From Micromonospora sp. Llam0 (GTDB taxonomy: Bacteria; Actinomycetota; Actinomycetes; Mycobacteriales; Micromonosporaceae): a DNA stretch of 64,000 nt. A program made the translations under genes and the position numbers. The stretch is taken from the NCBI RefSeq assembly GCF_003751085.1, contig NZ_RJJY01000001.1:4030001-4094000 (forward strand). Reading direction: 5' to 3'. How positions within the stretch are numbered: the first letter of the stretch is position 1; each line of letters starts with the position of its first letter. The notes beneath the pieces are model-generated. The model was not told the origin of the DNA. It searched no databases and saw only the letters and a program-made list of their open reading frames with translations. Below, piece by piece: positions 16,791 to 25,830 of this stretch.

Positions 16791-17381
16791 GTGAAGACCC
16801 CTCCGGCCGACCTCGCGCGACGCCTGCTCGACATCAGCGAGCAGGTGCTCCACGGCGACCCCGCGCCCCGCCTGGAAGACATCGCCGGCATGGTCGGGGC
16901 GTCACGGGCCACGTTGTACTACTACTTCGCCGGCCGCGACGACCTGCTTGCGTTCCTGCTGACCGCGCACGCCCACGACGGAGCCCAGGCGGTGCAGGCC
17001 TCGATCGACCACACCGCCCCACCCGCGCAGCGGCTACGGGCGATGGTGGCGGCTCTCGCCACCTACCTGTCGCAGCACCCCGGGATCTGCGCCGGCCTGC
17101 TCAGCGCCCTCGGTTCCGCCGGCCGGATGACCGACGTGATGGCCGCCAACGACAGATGGATCGCCGGCCCGCTCCGGGAACTCCTCGCTGAAGCCGGCAC
17201 CGACGGCGCAGGCAGCGCCACCGTCGCAGACACCGCCAACGCCGTGCTCGGCGCGCTGCTGCTCGCTGTGCTCGGCCGGTCCGTCGCCGGGGCCGACCCC
17301 ACCGACGCCCGGTTCCGCGACCAGCTCACCGACCAGGTACTGCACGGCATCCTCACCCGTGAGCCATACGAGGCCGCCTGA
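16791..17381 (+). CDS. TetR-family transcriptional regulator
   Basis: A 196-residue TetR protein. The N-terminal helix-turn-helix reads RLEDIAGMVGASRATLYYYFAGRDDLLAF (about 27-55), followed by a helical ligand-binding domain. The GTG start at 16791 gives a normal N-terminus, although the ribosome-binding site is weak. It is divergent from the SDR/Ddn unit and most likely represses it in the absence of an unknown ligand. Confidence 0.87.
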   Translation: MKTPPADLARRLLDISEQVLHGDPAPRLEDIAGMVGASRATLYYYFAGRDDLLAFLLTAHAHDGAQAVQASIDHTAPPAQRLRAMVAALATYLSQHPGICAGLLSALGSAGRMTDVMAANDRWIAGPLRELLAEAGTDGAGSATVADTANAVLGALLLAVLGRSVAGADPTDARFRDQLTDQVLHGILTREPYEAA

Positions 17382-17403
17382 GCCATGACCTTGCCGCCGG
17401 ATC

Positions 17404-17468
17404 ATGATCACTTGATGCTCTGCTGGGGGCCTGTCGGCGTGTCGGCCGAATTTTCGTCAAGTGATCAT
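17404..17468. repeat. Inverted-repeat element, copy 2
   Basis: A 65-bp sequence with perfect 12-bp terminal inverted repeats (ATGATCACTTGA / TCAAGTGATCAT), matching copy 1 at 14179-14242 with a few substitutions and one indel. It lies between the convergent ends of the TetR gene and a small membrane-protein gene. The conserved middle contains GTCGGCGTGTCGGCCGAAT. No coding capacity. Confidence 0.82.
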
Positions 17469-17512
17469 GACGCAGCGGACGGCTACTCCAGCGCGGGGGC
17501 CGTCAACGGCCG

Positions 17513-17980
17513 CTATGGGCAAGGGATCGTCTTCGCCGTGATATCCGAGTACACGGCGGATTTCCGGTGGACATCCCACCTGACGCACACGCTGACCTCG
17601 CCCCCATCGGAGAACCAGCCACCGCCGGACGGCACGTACTCATCCACGATCGCCTCCACCCGCCCATCGTCGTCGTCCACGTCGACCAGGTAGACCCGGC
17701 CGGCGAGCCCGAGTTCCGTCCGTTCCCGGCCCTCGATCACAGCGACGATTTGAGCTGTATGTCCCGCTGGTGGATCGTCCACACGCGACATGCTCAGCTT
17801 GCGGCTGAGCCGCTGTGCCCGTTCGGAGACCGATTGCTCCGCCGCCCGCAGCAGGGGATCCTTGCGGAGCTCCGCCACCACGACCGACAGACCCAGGAGG
17901 CACACGAGCAGCACTGCCACGAAGAACACCAGCAACAGCGAGCCAGCGGCGAAGAGAGGTGCACGGCGACCAGTCGACAT
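17513..17980 (-). CDS. Small membrane-anchored protein of unknown function
   Basis: A 155-residue protein with one N-terminal membrane helix (about residues 12-36, GSLLLVFFVAVLLVCLLGL), then a helical stretch and a C-terminal region of alternating hydrophobic residues ending in a Cys-Pro tail. The topology suggests an extracytoplasmic domain held by a signal anchor. I do not recognise the family. It stands alone, convergent with the TetR gene and upstream of the 3' end of a sulfotransferase gene on the same strand. Confidence 0.7.
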   Translation of the reverse strand: MSTGRRAPLFAAGSLLLVFFVAVLLVCLLGLSVVVAELRKDPLLRAAEQSVSERAQRLSRKLSMSRVDDPPAGHTAQIVAVIEGRERTELGLAGRVYLVDVDDDDGRVEAIVDEYVPSGGGWFSDGGEVSVCVRWDVHRKSAVYSDITAKTIPCP

Positions 17981-18077
17981 GGGTCACCTCCGCCGTGCTC
18001 GCAGACGCCCAGTGTCTCAGCCACCGGCAAGTCCGGTCATACCCAAGACTGCCGGAGACGGACCAGAGACGGTGCCG

Positions 18078-18929
18078 TCAGCTCCGGGGTGACCAGGTGT
18101 GCGGCCAGCCGAGCAGGTCGGCGAGGTCGGCGTTGTGCGGGGCGAAGTAGCCGCCGAGCTGGGCGCGCAGCGCGTCGGTGAGCTCCCCCGGTCCCCGGTC
18201 GGTACGCCGGGTGTGCTGGGCGAACCCCGCTGGGGTGAACGGATCCAGGTCGAGGAAGCGCAGCACCCGGTCGTAGACGCCGGCCGGGTCGACGTACATG
18301 TCCTCGCTGCGCAGCACCAGCAGCCGGTCCGCCGGCAGTACGGCGTACCAGCGCCGCAGCTGCTCGGCGTAACGCCCCCGGGCCAGGTACGAGTGGTTGC
18401 GCAGCGCGGTGTGCGCGGCCGGGCTGTCCGGCCCGTCGCGCAGCGCGTCGGCCAGCCGTCGCTCCTCGGCGGCGACCGCCTCGGCGAACGGCAACGGCTC
18501 GGCACCGTACGAGCGGGTGTGCAGGTAGTGCGAGTAGGCCCGCTCGACCGGGTCGCGCAGCAGGGCGATGCAGCGGGCCTGCGGCAATCCGGCGGCGACC
18601 CGACCCGGCACGCTCGGATGGAACAGGTAGTACGGGCTGGCCTCGAAGCTGCGGACGCCGGCCGGGCGGGCCGGGAAGTGTGCCCGGTACCAGCGTTCGC
18701 CGCGCCCGTGGTGGATGCTGAAGTACTGCAGTTCCTTGCCGGTGGCCGGGCGCACCTGCGGATGCGCGGCGAGATAGTGGTGCAACGAGGTGGTGCCGCA
18801 GCGCTGCCCGCCGATGATCAGGAAGTCCGGCAGGGCGCCGAGCTGGCCGGGGACCATCGTGCGAGCCCAGGCCCGGGCACCGCGTACCGTGCGGCGCAGC
18901 CGGTCGGTGGTCCCCCGGTTGCCGGTCAA
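18078..18929 (-). CDS. Sulfotransferase (heparan sulfate sulfotransferase-like)
   Basis: A 283-residue sulfotransferase with IIGGQRCGTTSLHHYLAAHPQV (P-loop, about residues 38-55) and LLRDPVERAYSHYLH (3'-phosphate site). It is the form that most resembles the glycan O/N-sulfotransferases of heparan-type systems. A KELQYFS segment after the P-loop is typical of that group, where the Lys is catalytically important. It overlaps the flippase gene by four bases, coupling sulfation to polysaccharide export genes and strongly suggesting a polysaccharide acceptor. Confidence 0.88.
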   Translation of the reverse strand: MTGNRGTTDRLRRTVRGARAWARTMVPGQLGALPDFLIIGGQRCGTTSLHHYLAAHPQVRPATGKELQYFSIHHGRGERWYRAHFPARPAGVRSFEASPYYLFHPSVPGRVAAGLPQARCIALLRDPVERAYSHYLHTRSYGAEPLPFAEAVAAEERRLADALRDGPDSPAAHTALRNHSYLARGRYAEQLRRWYAVLPADRLLVLRSEDMYVDPAGVYDRVLRFLDLDPFTPAGFAQHTRRTDRGPGELTDALRAQLGGYFAPHNADLADLLGWPHTWSPRS

Positions 18930-20587
18930 CGCGTCGCCTCCTGCAGATTCCCCGCCGACTCACCGGGACGGCCCTGGCCGTCGGCACCACCGGGGTGGTC
19001 GGCCCCGCCGCGCCGGCCACCCCGGCGCAGGGTACGTAGCACCATGATGTCCTCCCGGCTCAGGCCCAGCGCCAGCACCACACCGACGTAGGTCACCACC
19101 ACCACCGGCAGCCCGACCAGCAGCTGCTCCGGCCAGCCGGGCAGCAGCAGCCGGACGATCAGCCCGGCGGCCAGCGCGGCCAGCCCGGCACCGAGGCCTT
19201 TGACCATGCCCACGGTCACCGGCACCGCCCGGATCAGGGCCCGGACCTGCAGCACCCGGGCGACGTTGACCACCGCCAGGGAGATCGCCCAGGCGACCGC
19301 CGCCCCGATGATCCCGTACGCCGGGATCAGCCACAGGTTGAGCAGGATGTTCAGCAGCAGGGCGGCGATGTTGTCGTACATGTTGATCGCCACCCGGCCG
19401 GACATGTTCAGCACGGTGCCGCACGGCCCGGTGGCCGCGTTGACCAACTGCCCGACCGCAAGGATGAGGGTGACCGCCGCGCCGGCGGCGAACCCGCCGC
19501 CGAAGACCGTCAGCAGGCTCTCCGGGAAGACCAGCAGCGCCACGAACGCCGGCAGCGACAGTCGCACCACCCAGCCGGTGGCGGCACCGTAGATCCGGCG
19601 TACCTCGTCGGCCTGCCTCTGGTGGTGCAGGTACGCCAGGTACGGCCCGAACGCGGCGTTGATCGGCGCCAGCACGAAGATCGCCACGGTGACCAGTCGG
19701 GTGGCGACGTTGTAGACGCCGATCTCGTCGTTGGCGAAGAAGCCGAGCATCAGGGTGTCGACCCAGATCAGGCCGGTCGACGACAGCGACGACACCCAGC
19801 TGACCGTGGAGAAGCTGAACAGTTGCCGGGGCCGGTAGACGACCGGACCCGGCGCGACCCGGCGCATCAACCGGGCCAGCGCGCCGAGGGCCAGCAGCGC
19901 TGCCGACCAGCCGGCGACGACCAGCGCCCAGTAGCTGCCGGTGACCCCGGCCCCGAGGATCAGGGCCAGCGCGGTCAGTACGAGCCGGGTACCCGGCTCA
20001 TAGATCTGCCCGATCAGGGTGAACGGCCGCTGGGTTCGCCAGCCCCGGGTGGCGGCGAGCGCCGCCTCGCAGACGGTCAGCGCCGGCAGGGTCAACGCGA
20101 CCAGCCGCAGCCCGGTGACCAGGCCGGGGTCGTGCAGCGCGGCGGCCAGCGCGGGGGCGGCCAGGGCCAGCGCGATCGCGATCGCGGTCGCCGAACCGGC
20201 GGAGATGGCCAGGCCGAGCCGGATGGTGCCGCGGATCGCTGCCGGGTCGTCGTCGGCGAGGTGTACGGCGACGAACCGGGTCAGCCCGGCCCGGAACCCG
20301 GACAGCGACAGCAGGCTGAGCAGGGCCAGCACGGCGTAGCACTGGGCGTACTGGCCGACCTCGCTGATCCCCAGGAACCGGGCCAACAGCAGCATGACCA
20401 GGAAGACCGCACCCTGGTTGAGGATCGCCCCGACCAGGTTCAGACCGCCGCCGCGGGCCATGCCGCGAATGTGCTGGTCGCCGGAGTCAGGGCCCGACGG
20501 GGTGCCAACAGCGGGCGCCGACGAGGTGCCAGGGGCAGGGCCCGACGGGGGGCCGGCGGCGGGGGCCGGGGGCGGCTCGGCCGTCAC
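18926..20587 (-). CDS. Polysaccharide flippase (Wzx/MATE-type oligosaccharide exporter)
   Basis: A 553-residue membrane protein with about 12-14 hydrophobic helices, of the polysaccharide transporter (Wzx-like) group of the MOP superfamily. It would flip undecaprenyl-linked oligosaccharide units to the outer face of the membrane. After a 40-residue Pro/Ala/Gly-rich cytoplasmic tail the membrane part begins MARGGGLNLVGAILNQGAVF, as usual for the family. The GTG at 20587 is preferred because it starts one base after the upstream stop; a longer frame to 20776 runs inside the Wzz-type gene. The C-terminus is a basic Gly-rich tail. Confidence 0.88.
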   Translation of the reverse strand: MTAEPPPAPAAGPPSGPAPGTSSAPAVGTPSGPDSGDQHIRGMARGGGLNLVGAILNQGAVFLVMLLLARFLGISEVGQYAQCYAVLALLSLLSLSGFRAGLTRFVAVHLADDDPAAIRGTIRLGLAISAGSATAIAIALALAAPALAAALHDPGLVTGLRLVALTLPALTVCEAALAATRGWRTQRPFTLIGQIYEPGTRLVLTALALILGAGVTGSYWALVVAGWSAALLALGALARLMRRVAPGPVVYRPRQLFSFSTVSWVSSLSSTGLIWVDTLMLGFFANDEIGVYNVATRLVTVAIFVLAPINAAFGPYLAYLHHQRQADEVRRIYGAATGWVVRLSLPAFVALLVFPESLLTVFGGGFAAGAAVTLILAVGQLVNAATGPCGTVLNMSGRVAINMYDNIAALLLNILLNLWLIPAYGIIGAAVAWAISLAVVNVARVLQVRALIRAVPVTVGMVKGLGAGLAALAAGLIVRLLLPGWPEQLLVGLPVVVVTYVGVVLALGLSREDIMVLRTLRRGGRRGGADHPGGADGQGRPGESAGNLQEATR

Positions 20588-20588
20588 G

Positions 20589-21710
20589 TCACCGCCCCGG
20601 GTGCGGTTCGAGCGAGCCGCCCGCACCGTAGACCCGACCGGCGGTACGGGACACCTGCCCGACCGGGGTGGCTCGGCCGACCCGGGCGGCCGGGATCTCC
20701 CGGGTCTCGTCGCCGCCGGTCGGACCGGGCCCGGGGGGCGGGGTGGGGTCGCCGCTGGGCGACGCCGGTGGTTCACCGGCCCGGTTGCGGGCGAGCATCT
20801 CCAGCATGGCGACGAGGACCACGGCGAGCAGCAGCCCGGCGCCGGCGACCGGCACCGTGGTGTTGACCAGGCTCCTGGTGCGGGACACGGCCCGGACCGC
20901 GCCGACGCTGGTCACCTCGGTCGGATCGGCGGCCTGGGCCTGCGCCCGGGCGGCCTGCAGGCCCTGCCGGGCCGAGGAGAGCGCGCTGGTCGCGGCGTCC
21001 CGCTGGGCGAGCAACGCCTCGTAGTCGGGCAGCTTCGGGCCGATGGTGTCGAGCCGGCGCTGTCCGGCCTCGATCGCCTCGGTGGCGGCGTCGACGCCCC
21101 GGCCGTTGCCGACCGCCTGCATCTGCAGTCGCTGCTGGCGCAGGCTGGCCAGCTCGTTCAGTGTCGCCTGGTAGATCTTGTCCGGCTGGGTGACCTCGTT
21201 CTCGTCCTCCCAGGCGGTGATCGCGGCGGTCGCCGCGTCGACGTCGGTGCTGGCCGCGGTGACCTGCTCGGTGGCGATCGCGACCTGGGAGGAGAAGAGG
21301 AAGGCGAGGGCCCGTTCGGCGGTGGCGGCGAGCACCGGGCTCACCATGGACCGGTCTGCCGACGCGAAGGTGATCTCCATCTGGCTGCTCGCCCCGACCT
21401 GGCTGACCACCAGCCCGGACCGCAGCCGGTTGGCGGCGACGCCGGTCTCGGCGGTCACCTCGTCCACCACCCGGGGCGAGGTTGCGGCGGCGCTGAACGC
21501 GGCGGCGAACTGGTTGGCTGCCTGGTTGCCGGTGTACTGCTGGGCGGCCGCCCCGCCGACCAGCGCCGGTGCCGCCACGTACGCGGTCGCGGTGTACTGC
21601 TGCGGGGCGATCAGCACCAGGGTCGCGGCCGCGCTGGCGGCCAGCACCGGCACACCGAGCAGCAGCCACAGCCGCCGGCGCGCGATGCGCAGGTAGTCGA
21701 CGATCTCCAC
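20589..21710 (-). CDS. Wzz-type polysaccharide chain-length determinant
   Basis: A 373-residue protein with the chain-length-determinant topology: VEIVDYLRIARRRLWLLL leads into a first membrane helix (about 14-38), then a long extracytoplasmic, largely helical domain, then a second membrane helix (about 275-298), then a Pro-rich cytoplasmic tail. The proline-rich segment near the second helix is the family norm. It lacks a Walker kinase domain. The GTG at 21710 has an AGGAG eight bases before it, overlapping the stop region of the ligase gene. It would set polymer length together with the neighbouring ligase/polymerase. Confidence 0.85.
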   Translation of the reverse strand: MEIVDYLRIARRRLWLLLGVPVLAASAAATLVLIAPQQYTATAYVAAPALVGGAAAQQYTGNQAANQFAAAFSAAATSPRVVDEVTAETGVAANRLRSGLVVSQVGASSQMEITFASADRSMVSPVLAATAERALAFLFSSQVAIATEQVTAASTDVDAATAAITAWEDENEVTQPDKIYQATLNELASLRQQRLQMQAVGNGRGVDAATEAIEAGQRRLDTIGPKLPDYEALLAQRDAATSALSSARQGLQAARAQAQAADPTEVTSVGAVRAVSRTRSLVNTTVPVAGAGLLLAVVLVAMLEMLARNRAGEPPASPSGDPTPPPGPGPTGGDETREIPAARVGRATPVGQVSRTAGRVYGAGGSLEPHPGR

Positions 21711-21721
21711 GCTATGGGCTC

Positions 21722-23284
21722 CTACTCGTACCGAAATTGTGGTGCCGGGGTGGTCACCGACCCGGTGCCGGCCCGGCCGTGGGTGATGGCGATCGCGGCT
21801 CGGCCGTGGGTGGTCGCGCTGGTCGTCCGACCGTGCGCGATGGCGCTGGCGGCGGCGGCGAACGCGACGAAGTACCACAGCGTCACCACGTTGGAGATGA
21901 CGTTGGAGCCGAGGCTGACCGCGATGAACACCACCGCGCAGCCGGCGAAGCCGACCGCGACGCCGCGTTCCAGGCTGCCTGGCGGGGCGCGGCGCAACGC
22001 CGTACGGGCGGTGTGCAGCAGCAGCACCAGCATCGCCAGGTAGGCCAGCAGCCCGGCCAGACCGGTCTCCACGTACGCCCGCAGCAGGTCGTTGTGCGGC
22101 TTCTTCGCCTCTGACGTCTCGTGCTGGGTCATGTTCGGCCCGATCCCGGTGACCGGGTTGCGGTTGGCCAGGGTGACGATCTCCGCCCAGTAGTCGACCC
22201 GCCACTGCAGGGTGTTGCCGGTCGGCCCGCCGCCAGTGGGCCGGTCCTCGGCGAGCTGGGCGAACCTGTCCCCGACCGAGGGCAGCAGGCTGACCCCGGC
22301 GACCGCGACAACCAGCAGGGTGGCGAGCATCCGACCGCTGCGGTGCAGCACCGCGACGACGATCAGCCCGAGCGCCGCACCGAGGATCGCCGAACGGGTG
22401 TTGGTCAGCATCAGGAAAACCAGGGAAAGCCCGAGCAGTACGGCGAGGATCAACTGGGCGCGCCGGGCCAGGAACCGGTAGATCGCGAACCCGAAGATGA
22501 TCATGAACATCAGGTACCGGCCGAAGGTGGTCGACTGGCTGAACGGGCCGCTGACCCTGATGAACTGGCCTTTGACCTCGGACGGCACCTGCCCGAAGGC
22601 GCTGACCAGCACGGTGTAGAGCAGCGCCAGGGCCAGCGAGCCGTAGCAGGCGATCAGGATCCGCCGGACCGCCGCCCGATCGGGCATCAACTGTTCGAGA
22701 ACCACGAACATGACCACCACGGTCAGGATCCGCATCGCCTCGAGCAGGCTCGGCGTCGGCCGGTTCGCGCCGAGCGCGCTGACCAGCGCGGTCGCGCCGA
22801 CCAGCAGCATCGCGAAGCCCAGCGGGGTGCCGCGTAACCGGCCGTTGCGGCGCAACTGGGCGGCGAGCCAGAGCCCGGCGGCGAGCAGGAAGAGCACCGC
22901 GACCATGGTCGACGGGTCGCTCAGCCGGGACGCCTGGTCGGTGTCCGCCCGGCCGGCGGTCGGTCCGCTCAGCTTGACCACGTCCAGCAGCGGACGCACG
23001 GCGAGCATCAGGATCACGTACCCGGAGAACCGGGTGATGGCCAGCACACCGACGGCGGCTCCGGCGACGAGGGCGATCGGCAGCACCACACCGCGCCGGT
23101 CACCGGCGGCGAGCGCCAGGCCGGCGGCGACGGCGACGGCCGCGGCGGCGACCGCGGCGAGCACGCTGAGCAGCCGGCCCGCTGGCCGGGGTTCCCGCTG
23201 TCGTCTGGTCACCGCACGCCGATCCGCTGTCCCGCTTCGCCAGTTGTCCCGCTTCGCCCGCTGTCGGGTCGAGCCGCGCCGCAT
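21722..23284 (-). CDS. O-antigen ligase / Wzy-type polymerase
   Basis: A 520-residue multi-pass membrane protein with about 12 hydrophobic helices, of the O-antigen ligase family. The large periplasmic loop and conserved-looking RVDYWAEIVTLANRNPVTGIGPN...KKPHNDLLRAYVETG segment (Arg and His conserved in the family) lie in the C-terminal third. Such proteins polymerise or transfer undecaprenyl-linked glycan. The C-terminal tail carries imperfect repeats of a short AHGR/THGRA unit. It sits in the middle of the leftward polysaccharide arm, 154 bases after the glycosyltransferase gene. Confidence 0.85.
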   Translation of the reverse strand: MRRGSTRQRAKRDNWRSGTADRRAVTRRQREPRPAGRLLSVLAAVAAAAVAVAAGLALAAGDRRGVVLPIALVAGAAVGVLAITRFSGYVILMLAVRPLLDVVKLSGPTAGRADTDQASRLSDPSTMVAVLFLLAAGLWLAAQLRRNGRLRGTPLGFAMLLVGATALVSALGANRPTPSLLEAMRILTVVVMFVVLEQLMPDRAAVRRILIACYGSLALALLYTVLVSAFGQVPSEVKGQFIRVSGPFSQSTTFGRYLMFMIIFGFAIYRFLARRAQLILAVLLGLSLVFLMLTNTRSAILGAALGLIVVAVLHRSGRMLATLLVVAVAGVSLLPSVGDRFAQLAEDRPTGGGPTGNTLQWRVDYWAEIVTLANRNPVTGIGPNMTQHETSEAKKPHNDLLRAYVETGLAGLLAYLAMLVLLLHTARTALRRAPPGSLERGVAVGFAGCAVVFIAVSLGSNVISNVVTLWYFVAFAAAASAIAHGRTTSATTHGRAAIAITHGRAGTGSVTTPAPQFRYE

Positions 23285-23438
23285 ACCCGGACCGCCGCCG
23301 ACCCCGGGTCGGGGCGGACGGAGGTCGATCTGCCGTCCCGGTGGGCCGGCCCGGCCCCACCGCCGTTCGCCGGTGGGCCGGCCTAATCTAGCTGGATCCG
23401 CGACGAGGCAGTATGGGCCGACACGCCGGGGCCGGCCA

Positions 23439-24692
23439 TCAGCCGTCCGGTTCGCTGCGGGGCCGGCGGCGGGGCCGGATCAGCTGCGGCCTACGGGCCG
23501 GCAGCAGATCCAGGTACAGCGCTTCCAGCTCGGCGGTGGCCGCGTCCCAGGTGTACTCGGCGCCGACCCTGTCACGCAAAGCTTTTGCTCCAGTGCGCTC
23601 CGCGGCCGGATCTGCGGCCACCTGGCGCAGCGCGCGGACCAGATCGTCGGCGTCACCATCACGGAAGATCCGGTGACCGGGGCCGTCGGTGGCGAGCACC
23701 TCGACGTGCGGGGTGATGTCACTGGCCACCACCGGCAGTCCGTAGGAAGCCGCTTCCAGCAGGGTCAGCGGCAGCCCTTCCAGCCGGGACGGCTGGACGA
23801 AACCGGCGGCGTGCGAGTAGAGCTCGGCCAGCAGATCGCCGTACGCGAAACCGGTGAAGACGACCCGGGGGTCGTCGACGGCCTCGGCGCGTACCCGGGC
23901 CACGAAGTCGTCGCTGAACGACGATCCGCCGACGATGGCCAACCGCAGGTCGGTGTCGACCTGGCGGAAGGCGCGGACCAGCAGATCCGCCGACTTCTCC
24001 GGCACGAGACGGCCGACCATCAGCAGGTACCGGCCGGGGGTGAGGCCGAAGCGGGGGCCGATCTGTCGGGCCGGGACCTGGCGTGGGGTGCCGACCCCGT
24101 TCGGGATGTAGCTGGCCGAACTGCCGAACCTGGTCTGGTAGTGGTCGGCCAGGCCGCGGGAGACGGCGACCCGGGCGTCGGGCACGTACCCGCTGAGCCA
24201 GTGGGCGGTGCCGAGCACCGTCTGGGCGAGCCGGCTCCACTTGGCCCGCTGCTGATCCAGGCCGTGCACGGTGAGCACCACCTTGCTGCGGGCCAGGTAG
24301 CGGGGCAGCGGCGCGACCAGGCCGGGTCCGAGACCGTGGTAATGGACGATGTCCGGCCGGTCACGCATGGCGGCCAGGGTCGAGGTGGTGGAGTGCACGA
24401 TGGCGTCGAGGTGCTTGCTGGCCACGGTCCGCACCTGGCGCAGCCGTACGCCGCGGTACCGGTCCATCGGCACCGACCCGTAGCTGGGCCGGCAGTACAC
24501 GGTGACGTCGTGTCCCCGCGCGGCCAGCCGGCTGGCCAGCTCCTCGACGTGGCGTTCGATCCCGCCGTACGTCGCGGGCATCCCCTTCTGGCCGATCATG
24601 GCTATCCGCAGCCGCCGGTGCTCCGTTCCCGGTTCGACACCATGCTGGTCGACCGGGTGTGAACCACCGGTCACCTGATGGGGTACGGCCAC
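23439..24692 (-). CDS. Glycosyltransferase family 4
   Basis: A 417-residue GT4 enzyme. The N-terminal domain begins RIAMIGQKGMPATYGGIERHVEELA, the start seen in rhamnosyl/galactosyl-type GT4 proteins. The C-terminal domain has LMVGRLVPEKSADLLVRAF and PSRLEGLPLTLLEAASYGLPVVASD (E-x7-E). The GTG at 24692 follows AAGGAGGGCATC. It starts 25 bases after the end of the polyprenyl synthase gene, so read-through from the ebo operon into the polysaccharide arm is possible. The sugar donor is not known. Confidence 0.9.
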   Translation of the reverse strand: MAVPHQVTGGSHPVDQHGVEPGTEHRRLRIAMIGQKGMPATYGGIERHVEELASRLAARGHDVTVYCRPSYGSVPMDRYRGVRLRQVRTVASKHLDAIVHSTTSTLAAMRDRPDIVHYHGLGPGLVAPLPRYLARSKVVLTVHGLDQQRAKWSRLAQTVLGTAHWLSGYVPDARVAVSRGLADHYQTRFGSSASYIPNGVGTPRQVPARQIGPRFGLTPGRYLLMVGRLVPEKSADLLVRAFRQVDTDLRLAIVGGSSFSDDFVARVRAEAVDDPRVVFTGFAYGDLLAELYSHAAGFVQPSRLEGLPLTLLEAASYGLPVVASDITPHVEVLATDGPGHRIFRDGDADDLVRALRQVAADPAAERTGAKALRDRVGAEYTWDAATAELEALYLDLLPARRPQLIRPRRRPRSEPDG

Positions 24693-24717
24693 GATGCCCT
24701 CCTTGGGGTCCTGCGGG

Positions 24718-25830
24718 TCAGCTCTGCCGCTCGGCCACCGATTCAGCCAGGGCGGTCAATTCCGTGCGCGTCTCGGGGGTCAACGACGCATCGACGAGAA
24801 TGGTCACCGCTTCCTGGGTACGAATCCGGATCATCTGCTCGATCGCCTCGAGAGCTCCCGTGTCGACGATGATGCCGCGCAGTTCGTCGGCCCCGGTCGG
24901 GTCCAGCTCCGGATTGCCGAACAGCTCTCGCAACCGGGCTGCCTGGCTGCGGTCCGCCAGGTTGCGGGCCTGCGCCATCATCACCGTCGACTTGCCCTCT
25001 CGCAGATCGTCGAGCACCGACTTGCCGGTGACCGCAGGGTCGCCGAACACCCCGAGTACGTCGTCACGGAGCTGGAACGCGTCACCCAGTGGATCACCGA
25101 AGGCAGCGTACGCGTCCAGCAGTTCGGGCCCGGCCCCGGCAAGGGCGGCGCCGATCTGCAATGGTCGGGTAACTGTGTATCTAGCGGCTTTCATCCGGAT
25201 TACCGTCAACGCACTGGCCACCGAACCGTCGCCGACGCCGGACACCAGGTCCAGGTACTGCCCGGCGATCACCTCGGTCCGCATCCCGGCGAAGACCGCG
25301 TAGCCGCGCCGGATCTGCGCGGCGTCGAGCCCGCACTCGTGGAACATCTGGTCCGCCCAGGCGGCGCAGAGATCTCCACAGAGCAGCGCCGCGTTGCGCC
25401 CGTACCGGCCGGAGTCGCCCCGCCAGAACGAACGGGTGTGCAGGTCGGCGAAGATCCGGTGCACCGACGGCTCGCCCCGGCGACGGTCGCTTCCGTCCAT
25501 GATGTCGTCGTGGATCAGCGCGAACGCGTGGAAGATCTCCAGCGCGGCGGCGGCCGCGACGATCTCCCGGCAGTCCGCTCCCCCGGCGCCGCGCCACCCC
25601 CAGTAGCAGAAGACCGGGCGTAGCCGCTTGCCGCCGACCAGGACGAACCGGCGCAGTGTGTCGTACACCCCGCGCGGCGCACCGTCCGGCCAGTGCGGGT
25701 CCTGCCGGTCGAGGAACGCCGTCAGCTCGGCGTCGCACCGCTCCCGCAGCGACCAGTCCACCGAACCGGCACCGGTCGGGGCGTCCAGATCCGGGGGGTC
25801 GTCGCCGGGACGGGCCGGCGCCACGGTCAC
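24718..25830 (-). CDS. Polyprenyl diphosphate synthase
   Basis: A 370-residue trans-prenyl diphosphate synthase that builds a linear isoprenoid diphosphate, probably C20 or near, from isopentenyl diphosphate. The first Asp-rich motif is HDDIMDGSDRRRGEP, the second QLRDDVLGVFGD; GGKRLRP near residue 66 binds substrate. It is the last gene of the ebo-type operon and overlaps eboF by four bases. The natural inference is that it supplies the prenyl donor for the UbiA-family enzyme EboC encoded upstream in the operon. Chain length cannot be set from the sequence alone. Confidence 0.9.
   Translation of the reverse strand: MTVAPARPGDDPPDLDAPTGAGSVDWSLRERCDAELTAFLDRQDPHWPDGAPRGVYDTLRRFVLVGGKRLRPVFCYWGWRGAGGADCREIVAAAAALEIFHAFALIHDDIMDGSDRRRGEPSVHRIFADLHTRSFWRGDSGRYGRNAALLCGDLCAAWADQMFHECGLDAAQIRRGYAVFAGMRTEVIAGQYLDLVSGVGDGSVASALTVIRMKAARYTVTRPLQIGAALAGAGPELLDAYAAFGDPLGDAFQLRDDVLGVFGDPAVTGKSVLDDLREGKSTVMMAQARNLADRSQAARLRELFGNPELDPTGADELRGIIVDTGALEAIEQMIRIRTQEAVTILVDASLTPETRTELTALAESVAERQS

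Noticed and set aside
14179..17468. Insertion sequence or transposon bounded by the two inverted-repeat copies
   Set aside because: No transposase or recombinase gene lies between the copies; the genes inside are ordinary regulators and enzymes. A composite element remains possible but is not supported.
19622..22043. Long plus-strand open frames across the polysaccharide arm
   Set aside because: Antisense to the flippase, Wzz-type and ligase genes. Gln/Gly/Arg-rich composition and no start signals.
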